From: Chara braunii | Lineage: Eukaryota; Streptophyta; Charophyceae; Charales; Characeae | NCBI GenBank assembly: GCA_003427395.1 | Contig: BFEA01000900.1 | Location: 10,960-48,436 of the forward strand | DNA: 37,477 bases | Direction of reading: 5' to 3' | In this document: piece after piece, positions 1 through 8,804 of the stretch | How positions within the stretch are numbered: the first letter of the stretch is position 1 | Layout: the number at the start of each line of letters is the position of its first letter | Program-made: the position numbers and the translations under genes | The notes under the pieces: generated by a model | Told to the model about the DNA's origin: nothing | Database searches by the model: none | The model's input: only the letters and a program-made list of their open reading frames with translations

Positions 1-118
1 GTGTGTGTGTGTGTGCTCGTGTACGTGTGTGTGTTTGCGTGTGTAAGTGTGTGGGTATGTGTGTGCGTGTGTGTGTGTGTGAGTGTGTGTGCGTGTGTGC
101 GTGGGGGGCGGGGGTGGA
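1..118. repeat. GT-rich microsatellite
   Basis: Imperfect (GT)n/(GTGTGC)n simple repeat at the window edge, grading into a G-rich stretch. Frames read through it are artefacts. Confidence 0.95.
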
Positions 119-146
119 GAGGGTGGGCGATTCCCCCTAACCAATG

Positions 147-150
147 AATT

Positions 151-188
<38 letters not shown>

Positions 189-200
189 CCAACCATCCAT
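147..200. repeat. (AATC)n microsatellite
   Basis: About ten AATC tetranucleotides in a row, degrading into AACC/ATCC at the right end. A T-rich run follows at about 252-273. I see nothing else between 201 and 640 that I can support. Confidence 0.95.
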
Positions 201-653
201 TTTATGAGCATAATCAAATGAATGATCTACCGCTTAAACATGAAAATATACACTTTTTTTTCTTTTTTTTTTTACTAAGCAAACCCCCCACCCGTAGTCC
301 GCCATGCATGTATGCGGATGGGTGAGTTGTGTTAAAAAAAAAAGCCACGCGGCGCGTGGCTTGTTTGAACGCGTCCTCCGGGCGTTTGAACACAATGTGC
401 GTTCAGCGTGTTTGAACGGTCACATAACCCTCTTAACAACACCAAAGGTTGCGGCCGCGCCAGCATACCCGGCCCGATACCAGGGTTGTGAGACTCTCGT
501 AGATACCGCGGTCCCGGTCGCAGGCTCAACTATATCCCCAAACGAGTTTCAGTACAGAATCAGTGTCGAACAAATATACATGGAAAAGTGGCACCACAGT
601 GAACGGCGCCAATAAATATATCAAGCCTCATCACTATCGAGGAGCAGTGAACA

Positions 654-690
654 GTCCCACATCGAGCCAATGAGGAAAGGAAGATAAATA
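654..690 (+). promoter_or_regulatory. USE-like and TATA-like motif pair
   Basis: GTCCCACATCG at 654-664 matches the plant snRNA upstream sequence element consensus RTCCCACATCG exactly. GATAAATA at 683-690 is a plausible TATA box about 19 bp further on. In plants this pair drives U-snRNA and some Pol III genes. I recognise no snRNA downstream of about 712. The same motif also occurs by chance and inside plant repeats, so this may be a decayed or incidental promoter. Confidence 0.4.
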
Positions 691-699
691 GGATTTGGA

Positions 700-1370
700 A
701 GTATGTGACGATCACTTCTCACAGTCTCAGTGGGGCTCCTCAGAACCATACGTATATATGTGGTGGCAGGCAATCAGACCCAGAATCTAAGCCACAACCC
801 ATACATGCAATCACATCAAGGAGTCAAACAACGGTCCACGCACTACACGCAGTCAACCCCAACCATTCTCAACACTCATACCCCTTGCTTTAGTCATGCA
901 AGTCCCAATCTCCAGTCCAGCCAACCATAATTAAATACTCAGTGCCTTTATTAAATGGTCATTCAATAAAAGTCCGGGTGAAACCCTTAACAAACAATAA
1001 AACCACCAGGGCTAAGCGTTTTAGGTTGGGTATGGAGAGTGAGTTGGAATTGAGTCGTAGACCTCCGAATCGGCAACCTTTCTGTTATCAATGATAACAG
1101 AAGATGATTCTTGTAGGATCAAGCTGACACTAGTCCAAATCCTGAATCAAATGATCAAGATGACTTGTAACACAAGGTATGTCAACCCCCGAGCTGAAAT
1201 CATAAGTGTATGGAGAATATAACTCAAGATCCCTCTGACTGACTAAGCCTGAATCTACCTTTAAGCAGGGCCCAAAGCAAAAGTGGATCCTGGCATAATC
1301 TCCCTTATAAAGAGTGGATCGCCAAAATCGCCACCTGTCAAAATATAATCTATCTCCTTTAAACTAAGAA
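700..1370. other. Unassigned AT-rich sequence
   Basis: I see no coding signal, RNA gene or clear repeat. The stretch becomes AT-rich toward the tandem repeat that starts at 1371. Confidence 0.5.
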
Positions 1371-1925
1371 AATTTCGGCAGTGCTTTCCGTAGGAATAGT
1401 ATCTTTTCAGAATTTATATCCGCCCGAATATAAAACACAAAAGTATTATTTGACTTTCCAAAGTTCAATTTTTCTAACTCCCTGAAATAGCAAAAATTTG
1501 GACAGCATTCCCTTTAAAAAAATGAGACTTTCCAGATTTTTACTAAATAATATATGAAATTTAGACAGGTTGAACTTGGAAAAGTCAGAATTTTACTAAC
1601 TCCCTGGATTTGTAGAAATTTCGGCAGCGCTTCCCGTAGAGAAAGTAGCTTACCAAAATTTATACAAGACCAAGTTCAGAACTTGAGACTAACTTTGACT
1701 TTCAAAGTCCAATTTTGTCTAACTCCTTGAATTACTAAAAATTTGGGCAGAACCCCCTTTAAAAAATGAGACTTCCCAGATTTTTACTAAGTCATACATA
1801 AAGAAAAGATAAATTGAACTTTTATAAGTCAAAATTTGACTAACCTCTTGAGCTCGTAGAAATTTCGGCACCGCTTCCCGTAGAGAAAGTAGCTTACCAA
1901 AATTTATACAAGCCCAAGTATAACA
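1371..1925. repeat. ~245-bp tandem repeat, about 2.3 copies
   Basis: The motif AATTTCGGCA followed by a short CCGTAG block begins at 1371, 1617 and 1861, giving spacings of 246 and 244 bp. A second landmark, AAAAATTTGG with a CCCTTTAAAAAA block, recurs near 1492 and 1739 at the same spacing. The last two copies agree closely over GAGAAAGTAGCTTACC and the following AAATTTATAC. Noncoding. It sits just upstream of the hairpin array and may belong to the same element. Confidence 0.8.
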
Positions 1926-2207
1926 AAGGGTCCCAGAAAATGCAAGAATTAGTCAGACCTGAAACTACCTGTCGCTCTAGCACGTGGCGAACCCTTAAAG
2001 CAACTACCTGTCAACCTGAAACTCAGACCAAGTAGTAGCCTCACCCAGCCACATGCAGACCAAATCACAAGGTAAGCACTCTCACCAACCCAAGTTCTTA
2101 GCAAACAATAGTTCATGCTCCTCCGTGAGTTACCCCTTTATACCCAACTTACATAAGGCATGGGTCAGGTCACCTGAACTTACAGAGCGCGCCAAACTTA
2201 GCCAGGC

Positions 2208-2251
2208 CTAAAGTCAGATCACCTGAACTTATAAAGCGTATCTGACTTTAG
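2208..2251. repeat. Hairpin unit 2: 12-bp perfect stem
   Basis: Arm CTAAAGTCAGAT (2208-2219) pairs perfectly with ATCTGACTTTAG (2240-2251). The 20-nt loop between them is CACCTGAACTTATAAAGCGT. This is the best stem of the array. Confidence 0.9.
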
Positions 2252-2417
2252 CCAAATATACACAAAACAGAGGGCACAACTACTACCTTTTTCAGTTGTG
2301 ATAAGCTATAGTCAGGCTACCTAAACTTATAGAGAGACCTAACTTGCCTGTTCTTAATAACATAATAATATAATATAACCAAATTATAACCTTGGTTCCA
2401 ACATGTGTGAGGCATTT

Positions 2418-2454
2418 GGGTCAGACTACCTAAACTTATAGAGCGGTCTAATCC
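2418..2454. repeat. Hairpin unit 4
   Basis: Arm GGGTCAGACT (2418-2427) faces GGTCTAATCC (2445-2454) across the 17-nt loop at 2428-2444. Nine of ten positions pair, counting two G-T wobbles. The only mismatch is C-A, the kind left by a single transition in a once perfect stem. Confidence 0.8.
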
Positions 2455-2500
2455 TCTGCCAGGTTCGTTCCTCTTTGATCCAGTCTGTGTGAGGCAGTAG

Positions 2501-2533
2501 GTCAGGCCACCTAAACTTATAGAGCGGCCTGCC
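2501..2533. repeat. Hairpin unit 5
   Basis: Arm CAGGCC (2503-2508) pairs with GGCCTG (2526-2531) around the standard 17-nt loop, with one mismatch and a further pair outside. An alternative outer pairing GAGGCAG (2491-2497) with CTGCCTC (2529-2535) also exists. Confidence 0.8.
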
Positions 2534-2569
2534 TCCCGCCAGAATTACTCCCTCAAAATGAAACAGGAA

Positions 2570-2610
2570 GAGGGCTGAACCACCTAAACTTATAGAGCGG
2601 TTCAGACCTC
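2570..2610. repeat. Hairpin unit 6
   Basis: Arm 2570-2581 faces 2599-2610. Seven perfect pairs (CTGAACC with GGTTCAG) close the standard loop, then one mismatch, then four more pairs: 11 of 12 positions. Confidence 0.85.
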
Positions 2611-2658
2611 ATCGTTCAAAACCAAAGAACTGACAAAATACCCAAGTAAAACAAGGCA

Positions 2659-2693
2659 ACCCAAGGTACCTAAACTTATAGAGCGCCTTGGGT
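2659..2693. repeat. Hairpin unit 7
   Basis: Arm ACCCAAGGT (2659-2667) pairs with GCCTTGGGT (2685-2693). All nine positions pair, counting one closing G-T wobble, around the standard loop. Confidence 0.85.
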
Positions 2694-2826
2694 CCCTGAA
2701 AATCACTTGCAGTCAAGCTCTCACAAGTCAGAGCAGTCAGGTCACTTAAACTTATAGAGCGTCCTCACTCTCCATTCAGTTCACAGCACCGGTCTCCCAA
2801 AACTTATGGGGACTTCCCAACCTCCA

Positions 2827-2867
2827 GAGCTTCAGGCCACCTAAACTTATAGAGCAGTTTGATGCTC
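2827..2867. repeat. Hairpin unit 10
   Basis: Arm 2827-2838 faces 2856-2867 around the standard loop at 2839-2855. Ten of twelve positions pair if two G-T wobbles are allowed. The outer part is a clean GAGC with GCTC. Confidence 0.7.
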
Positions 2868-2891
2868 CATGCAAACCAAAATAAACAAAGC

Positions 2892-2926
2892 GTTGGGCTT
2901 CCCCAAACTTATGGGGACCTCCCAAC
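2892..2926. repeat. Hairpin unit 11: nested double stem, short loop
   Basis: Outer stem GTTGGG (2892-2897) pairs with CCCAAC (2921-2926). Inner stem TCCCC (2900-2904) pairs with GGGGA (2913-2917). The loop is AAACTTAT, the centre of the shared loop of the other units. A decayed sibling with the same inner stem lies at 2795-2812. Confidence 0.85.
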
Positions 2927-3195
2927 CTCAACGACCCAATCAGTCTGCACACAATACTGCCTTCCTGCCAACCTTCCCCCAGATGCAACCCCCTTTTGTT
3001 CATAATCTGCTTTCCGGCAACCAATGAGTCTGAAACTGAAATTTGCACACACGTTCCTTTACTTTAGTCTAACTTATGTTTTGAAAGTCAAACCGAAAGC
3101 AGAGTACAGGAGTCACGCAATACACTCTGTCAGAGTATAGAAAGATATACAGATAAAGGTTATAGTTGGGTTTATAGAAGGGGACCGTGAATTAC

Positions 3196-3220
3196 CAGGG
3201 AACTACCACTTAGTTCCCTG
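3196..3220. repeat. 10-bp perfect hairpin
   Basis: CAGGGAACTA (3196-3205) and TAGTTCCCTG (3211-3220) are perfect reverse complements around the 5-nt loop CCACT. No adjacent gene is recognisable, so a terminator role cannot be argued. Confidence 0.85.
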
Positions 3221-4350
3221 CCTCCACGACTCCTCTTGAGTCCCGGCAGAGTTCCCGCAATCGATGGGGCAAACCTCCCACAAGGCCTTGACGCGGGTTA
3301 CGGGTTACAAGTCCGCCTGCCGCCTGCCTCTCAAATCCAAAGGAACAGACTTAGCGGAAGAAGGACAGGAAAAGGAGGTTTGAGACTCTCAGATTCAGGG
3401 AAGATACACTCAGACTTGCTTGAGAGGGTCTTCAAGCCTTCAGCGTCTAAGGGCCTCGCGATGGCGACCAAACAAAGCAGCAACTCAGTCAACCAAGGTC
3501 AAACTGTCCGTTGTCGACTCCTTGGCGAGCACCCAACTCATAGCAGCGAGCCCCCTTGCTGAGCCTAAGCCTTTTCATAGCCCACGATATCACTCCTTCT
3601 GACCCGACTGCCGCCAGGCAGCCTAGACGGGCCGCATTCAGGTGGTCCAGAACCTCCGTGCTCCACCCGAAATGCAGCAAGCTTACATGGTTCGCTGCTC
3701 ACGCAATAATATACCCCTGCAGCAGGTGTAACTGATCTACGACACTCAGCCTCCTACATCAGCAACTGCATAACATCACGTAGCAAGACTCGGCGGAGTA
3801 CAACAGCTCCCAAGCAGGATACTCAGTCCCCACCTTCTTCAGCCTCCCCCTCCCCTCAGCTCATCTGACCGTCCAACAGACGGGAGTACCGGCCTGACAG
3901 CTAGCTCGTGCATTCGCTCTGCAAAAGGGGCAAAGAATCGGTCAACGGATGAATCTCCAGGTTCTGCCGCCGTTCCCTCACTACTCCCGTATGCAGGGCG
4001 GATCGACACACTGGTCAGCAGGAATTCTGCTGCGTCTTTGGCTGCCCTCCCCTTTGCCTTAGCGGAAAGCGCGGCATACGATCAGAAAGTGAGCCCCCAG
4101 CCCATAGTTCCCTAGTTCAGCCCGACAAAAATGGCGGTGCGTCGGTCAACAGGCAAGATATGCTGCCTGCGGTCCCCCTTTGCCGCATCAGCCACGCAGA
4201 CTAGTAGCCCAAGTCGGATCTGCAGCCGGGGGCCTGCCCAGGTGCACGACAACCTGGTGTTGTAGCTCGACTGTTGGTTCCGCCCGCCATGGCCCCTCGT
4301 CGATGAGAGTTCACTCCGTACTACCGAGTATGGATACACGGGTGTCCGTT
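3221..4350. other. Unassigned sequence
   Basis: Several open frames of 60-110 codons occur on both strands, but none shows a recognisable domain or protein-like composition. I call no feature here. Confidence 0.5.
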
Positions 4351-4388
4351 AGAGAGAAAGAGGGAGAGAGAGAGAGGGGGTGTGTGTT
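4351..4388. repeat. GA-rich microsatellite running into (GT)n
   Basis: Short purine-rich (GA)n tract followed directly by GGGGGTGTGTGT. Confidence 0.9.
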
Positions 4389-4435
4389 CTCCGCTTCAAT
4401 GGCTGAGCAACGGACCGGCCTCTCAACTCAGCGAT

Positions 4436-4675
4436 CAGCTATACGCTGCTTCACCGCCTAGATAGTCAAATCGGATGAATCTTCCGCAAGATTTCGGTTA
4501 GGTTCCCCCACTTGGCACAACCTCCATTAGTGCAGTCTCCAGCTCGCCGCTATACACACGCTTCCTTCTACCGACAACTGACCAAAATCAAACGAACCTT
4601 CCGCTATACACGGAAGAGTACATACATCCTGAAACTCAACTCTTCGGGCGCAACTCCTCTCCGCTATACCGCAGA
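4436..4675. repeat. Small hairpins sharing a CTATAC-like loop
   Basis: CAGC-TATAC-GCTG at 4436-4448 and CTTCCG-CTATACA-CGGAAG at 4598-4616 are perfect small hairpins around a common TATAC core. A third at 4658-4675 pairs with mismatches. A fourth copy of the core near 4549 has no clear stem. This is a weaker echo of the shared-loop pattern at 2.2-2.9 kb. Confidence 0.45.
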
Positions 4676-5339
4676 AACCACAACCCCCCTTCCAAGTCCA
4701 AACTCACTATCCGAGCCGCGGTCCACGAGAACCCCCGAAGTGCATCCTCACCCAAACCAGGCCAGAAACGGCCAGGCTAACCAACTTTTGCTCCTTCCCT
4801 CACACCTCCCACCATATCCATATCCCCGTTACCACTGCGCACCCCATGTTCCTACTAACTTACTAACCACTAACCCGCTGCCAAATCTGACCGCGCCAAT
4901 CACTTCGCCTCAGTCGAAAACCCCCATCCATCATCATTTCCCGCCCGTTCTCGCGAAGTACCAAGCGAGATCTTTGACTCCCGATCCCTACCATTTCTCC
5001 TTCTCGACACCCTCCTCGCACTCATTTCTTCGAACTAACTCTAATTCCTTACCTCGAACACTGAATCCAACGTCAAGAACATGCTCGCCCGCATCTAAAA
5101 CCCCAAAACTGCTTCTTCCCTCGCTCGATTCCATCGAGGAACAAGCGGGCTAGCTCCTCTCCACCGCGTCTCCCCTGCTAGCGCTCCGCCATCTCCGATC
5201 ACTCCCCTCCGCGTGCATCTACCGCGCCCCCCCGCCCAGGTTCACCCTTCCAATAACCAGCGCTTCGCGGCCCATACAACGCGAACGCCGACCGGCTCGA
5301 AAGTAGAGCAAAATAGTCGAGGGGAGGAAATCACCTCCA

Positions 5340-5419
5340 ATTTATACGTATCATCCTTGCGTCGGGGCCATGCTAATCTTCTCTGCATTGTTCCAATTTT
5401 TACGGATGTCCCGAAGGAC
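5340..5419 (-). pseudogene. U6 snRNA-like copy A
   Basis: The reverse complement carries the U6 order: 5' stem, then AATTGGAAC-like block, AGAGAAGATTAGCATGG and GCAAGGATGA. The catalytic AGC triad is intact, but the ACAGAGA box reads GCAGAGA. The 3' part beyond GGATGATACG has diverged from plant U6. I see no USE or TATA box upstream, which on this strand means to the right. It is therefore probably a pseudogene or a repeat-embedded derivative, although it could be a divergent active copy. Confidence 0.8.
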
Positions 5420-5517
5420 CTACGTCGGGGCGGTGCCCCGCGGCCTTTCAAAAATCTGCGCGGGCGCAGCCCCACCTTACCTCGGCGCACGAACCTGGCC
5501 CCCTTTCCGGGGTTTAT

Positions 5518-5588
5518 ACATGTCAACCTCGCACAGGGGCCATGCGAATCTTCTCTGTATCGTTCCAATTTTATCGGATGTCCCGAAG
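5518..5588 (-). pseudogene. U6 snRNA-like copy B
   Basis: The best U6 match. From 5536 to 5588 I find only two differences from plant U6: one substitution, and one missing base in the 5' hairpin. The 5' end (CTTCGGGACATCCGATAAAA) follows plant U6, not animal U6. ACAGAGA is intact, but the AGC triad reads CGC, and that residue group binds catalytic metal in the spliceosome. The 3' third is diverged and no upstream promoter is visible, so function is doubtful. Confidence 0.85.
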
Positions 5589-5790
5589 TAGCGGCACACC
5601 CTGACGCCCCAGAACTTTCACTGAGTAGCTCAGCCCCTTCCGTCCTACCCTTCATATTGCCCCTGGCCCAGTTTCCATCCGGGTTCAGCTCCCTGATCTC
5701 CATATATCCCGGGCTGCATACGTCACTCCTACGTCATGATCACGCGCATCACCCTGTATCACGCCTGGGTTCACCCCCGGATTCACGAAC

Positions 5791-5860
5791 GTTGGCCTTA
5801 CGCAGTAGCCTGGAAAATTTCTCCAATATTGATCCAATCTTCACGGGTGTCCTGAAGGAC
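5791..5860 (-). pseudogene. U6-like copy C, degenerate
   Basis: On the plus strand CCTTACGCAG, GATCCAAT, GGGTGTCC and GAAGGAC fall in the same order and spacing as in reverse-complemented U6. The AGC/ACAGAGA region is heavily altered. It is recognisable mainly through comparison with copies A and B. Confidence 0.6.
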
Positions 5861-6130
5861 TTTGCATTGGTCGGCGCCCCTTTGCTACCGCAGCAGGCCG
5901 CCGCTGGGCGAATCTAGCCACGAGGTGATCCGAATCACCCTCCACCCCTTCTTGTTCACACGCACCCGGCGCGACCCGTGTCCGGGTTCATTCCAGGTCC
6001 TATGGATATCCCCCTAGCACAGCGACCATTCCTCGCCACAGCATCAGGGCCGCTCGGCCTGTTTACCCTCTTTCACCACCCTTCGCACACCCCTAACCCA
6101 CTTCGCGTTCGGGTTCACTCCCGGACTTTG

Positions 6131-6208
6131 GCACATGTCACCCCCATGCACAGTAGTCGGGCAGACCCCCTCCGTATCATCCAAGTTTTAGCAGACGTTC
6201 CAACGGAC
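6131..6208 (-). pseudogene. U6-like copy D, degenerate
   Basis: ATGTCACCCCC, then GTATCATCCAAGTTTTA, GACGTTCC and CGGAC follow reverse-complemented U6 order (GTGTCATCC, GTATCGTTCCAATTTTA, GATGTCCC). Several substitutions are present. It is preceded by the shared GGGTTCACTCC motif at 6111. Confidence 0.55.
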
Positions 6209-6230
6209 TTTGGCCGGGGCGGCACCCTTA

Positions 6231-8225
6231 CGAAAATGTCGAGGCTACTCGGCCAATGCCTTGACAGTTAGAGGGTGTACCCACTGGCTAGACTCTCGGG
6301 CCCGAGCCGCCGCCACGACACCGCGCCCTTAGACAGAATGGGACCTATAGATAATAATGATAATAAAATTTATAAAAACCAAAACAACATAAAACAAGAT
6401 AGCATATATATACATAAAAAAAATCCTAAACAAGGCGCGGGAACTGCTGGTACCCTACCGGTCCTGTGGTCGGGTCTGTTGCCGCGCCAGCTAACAAAAC
6501 CAAAAAGGGATAGCCCCGTCGGGCCCTCAACCCCCTCAGCCTTCCTCCATGACGCTCCGCCGCTGCTGCGCCGACGCCCGCCAACCTCGATCCCTGAACC
6601 TCCGTAGTAGTAGTCCGACACCGTAACCTATAGGGCTATGCCCAAGCCTGAGGCAAGTAAGCGCGGACTCCAATATGAAGTGGTGCCGCGCAGTGCCTAG
6701 GCCTGGGAAAAACCGCCCAGCCGCCTTTTTGCCTAAAGCCGGTGAGCTGTCGCTAGGCCCCAGCGCCGACCTACCTAGACAGCAGCGTGGCTGCCCCACG
6801 CGCCTCCCCGCGCGCCCGTCCTACCGCCGGTAGCACGTGCCAACCAGAACGAACTTTTATTCCTTAATCAATTCCATAACACGGTCCGGGTCAGTCGACT
6901 AGACCGGCCGCCTCAATCAAAAAAAATCATACGCGCGCTTTAACACTGCGCGCCCATATACCCTTCCTACTCAGACAACCCTTAGCCTGCATGCGGACGA
7001 TCCCCGCACTTTCCACGCAGGCACTCAAAAATCCAAGTTAACCAAGCCTTCATGTCACTTGCAAAGGCCAGGGCAGATACCCTTGTAAGGGTATTCGCGC
7101 CGACAACGTGGCAGCAACTCGTTCCAAGGTTGACCCGGTGATAGAGTAGCGGACTGCAACAGTCTCGAACTAGACAAGTACCACATCAGAAAACACCAAT
7201 GTCGAGTTGAGGAGTGACGTGTCCGTCCCGAACCAGTAACCGTGCCAAGATAGTACTGTTGTGTCCCAAAGCTGAGCCGATAACCGCACCATGTTGGCCT
7301 GACCGCCATAACCAGAAAACATGTTTTGCTGATCCATCAACCGATGTTACCAACGTCCGCAAGAACCCACGAAGATACATGCCCCGCTCACTCAATAATA
7401 CCCGGTTTATAATGAGAGTAATAATAAAAAAAATCGGGCAAAATCCTGTGAGGGATTATAAATAACCAAAATTCGTTTAAATCGACAAAGGGGAATAAAT
7501 GGATAATAGTTGACAAAACCCCATCAATGACAAAATATGACAAAATTGGCTGAATAATAAATTAATCATCTCTTTCGTTCCCTTTTTTTCATTTTTAATT
7601 CTCTTACTCATTTTTAGTTTCTTCATTAGATTAAAGGGAAAGTTGAGACCTCCCTTCCTGTAAACCGGATAGCGTGAAAAAGGGCCCAGGAGAGCTTATT
7701 GCCATATCCCCGTATCGCAACTGGTTGCCGTAAGAATAGCCTCAGACCAGACGAAAAGGGTAAGTGCCCGTTACAACGAAGGCGGTTGTTTACGTTATTA
7801 AATTTAAGAGTTAGCTCTTGTGGTTGACGTGGGGGATTTCAAAGTTCTTCTAAAGAACCCTAATTTTCCCTGACGGTTCCGACAATAATAACCATCAAAT
7901 CTTAACCGGTCGTTCGGTTGAGGAATGAATCCCTTGCATTTCGGGTGGCCGACCGGTCTGCGGCTGCCCAACATTAAGCCCGGACCTCTTTTCAACGTCC
8001 CCGTCGAGACTCCGCTGTACCGGTCGGACAAAACGTACAAGTTTCAAAGTAACCGCCCGTATGTGCCACCTATGCCGACGCTTAAGTCTTTTACGTTTAG
8101 GTTTACCGGGGGTCCTAGGACTGAGAAGATGTTTTTCACTCGTCCTATGTCTCGGTCGCTTAGGTATAGGCGGAGGAGCATTTCTCTGCCTCTTTGTTTG
8201 TAGCGATGAAAGTGATTTCGACACA
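6231..8225. other. Unassigned sequence with small hairpins
   Basis: Mixed composition, including an AT-rich patch at about 6345-6430 and another at about 7410-7620. A perfect 8-bp hairpin ATACCCTT-GT-AAGGGTAT lies at 7077-7094. Frames of 60-110 codons lack recognisable domains. The right end may include the 3' untranslated part of element 1, but I found no LTR boundary. Confidence 0.5.
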
Positions 8226-8640
8226 CTACGAGGTCGAATGCGGACCCTCCGTTTCGGCCTCCCGAGTAAAAAAAGTTTGTTTTTTTTTTCCCCCTAGCGT
8301 GAAGCCCCTCACTTTTCGGGTCTCTACTCTTTTCCTTTTCTTTGAATTTTCCCCTATTTCAAACCGTTTCGATGGTGGCTCATTCGTCACCTTGATCTTC
8401 CCCTTCCCCTTGGGATCTGACAATGTTGGCATAGAGGTCGGAAGTGTCCTCGGCCTAAACAACTTTATTCTAGCACCAACCACAGGGTCTCTTCATCTAG
8501 ATCCATCGAATTCAACTATCATATATGCTCCCCAGTCCAACGCTTCGACTACAAGATACCGCCCCATCCATCGGTTGGCCAACTTCCCTGACCATGTCTT
8601 TTCTAAAGCCGCGTCGTAGAGAAGGACCATATCACCCACA
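8226..8640 (-). pseudogene. Integrase C-terminal domain and basic tail (element 1)
   Basis: The translation contains KTWSGKLANRWMGRYLVVEAL, a GPY/F-module-like stretch with GRY in place of GPY. In Ty3-type integrases this module follows the catalytic core and aids DNA binding and multimerisation. An in-frame stop lies at about 8499. Beyond it comes a lysine/arginine-rich tail with SKKRKR, which resembles a nuclear-localisation signal. The C-terminal part, 8226-8483, is open for 85 codons. Confidence 0.7.
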
Positions 8641-8804
8641 CTTATCCTATCTTTTCTAATCCTGACATTCTTTTCTCATCTCTCCTTCCCTTTTTCTCTC
8701 TCTACAACCAATCGATCAACCACTGTCATAAAATCGTCTTTTAGCCCGTAGGCTATTTGCCTCGTCCGAGCTGCCAGCAACTCCTCTCACGACATGTTAT
8801 CTGT

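Larger units (their letters stand above)
2164..2926. repeat. Array of ~11 hairpins with a shared loop and variable stems
   Basis: A core close to ACCTAAACTTATAGAGC recurs with centres near 2180, 2230, 2327, 2436, 2517, 2590, 2676, 2752 and 2847. Two variants with the shorter core AAACTTAT lie at 2800-2807 and 2905-2912. The flanks differ at every copy, yet in most copies the left flank is the reverse complement of the right flank, so each forms its own stem with the core as loop. Spacers of roughly 20-80 bp are unrelated to one another, so this is not an ordinary tandem repeat. Stem quality runs from 12 perfect pairs (2208-2251) to weak (first copy, 2164-2193). I know of no named family matching this. 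Confidence 0.85.
5240..6230 (-). repeat. Cluster of U6 snRNA-derived copies
   Basis: At least four minus-strand U6-related segments lie within about 1 kb (5340-5419, 5518-5588, 5791-5860, 6131-6208), with two likely fragments (about 5717-5760 and 6006-6034). The motif GGGTTCA precedes four of the segments on the plus strand, at 5681, 5767, 5984 and 6111, roughly 20-36 bp before the U6 homology. Sequence just beyond the U6 5' end is also shared between copies (GGAC followed by a GGGGCGG- or GGCGCC-like block). So the duplicated unit is larger than U6 itself. Spacing is irregular. Confidence 0.75.

Noticed and set aside
2164-2926. Could the constant loop with unique spacers be a CRISPR array?
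   Set aside because: Spacer lengths vary widely, repeats are short, flanks are self-complementary, no cas genes are present and the setting is eukaryotic.
4512-5153. 213-codon plus-strand frame rich in Pro, Ser and Thr
   Set aside because: Low-complexity composition from C-rich DNA, with no domain and no supporting neighbour. Length alone is not enough.
5213-5917. 234-codon plus-strand frame
   Set aside because: It overlaps several U6-derived copies on the opposite strand and simply reads through the repeat.
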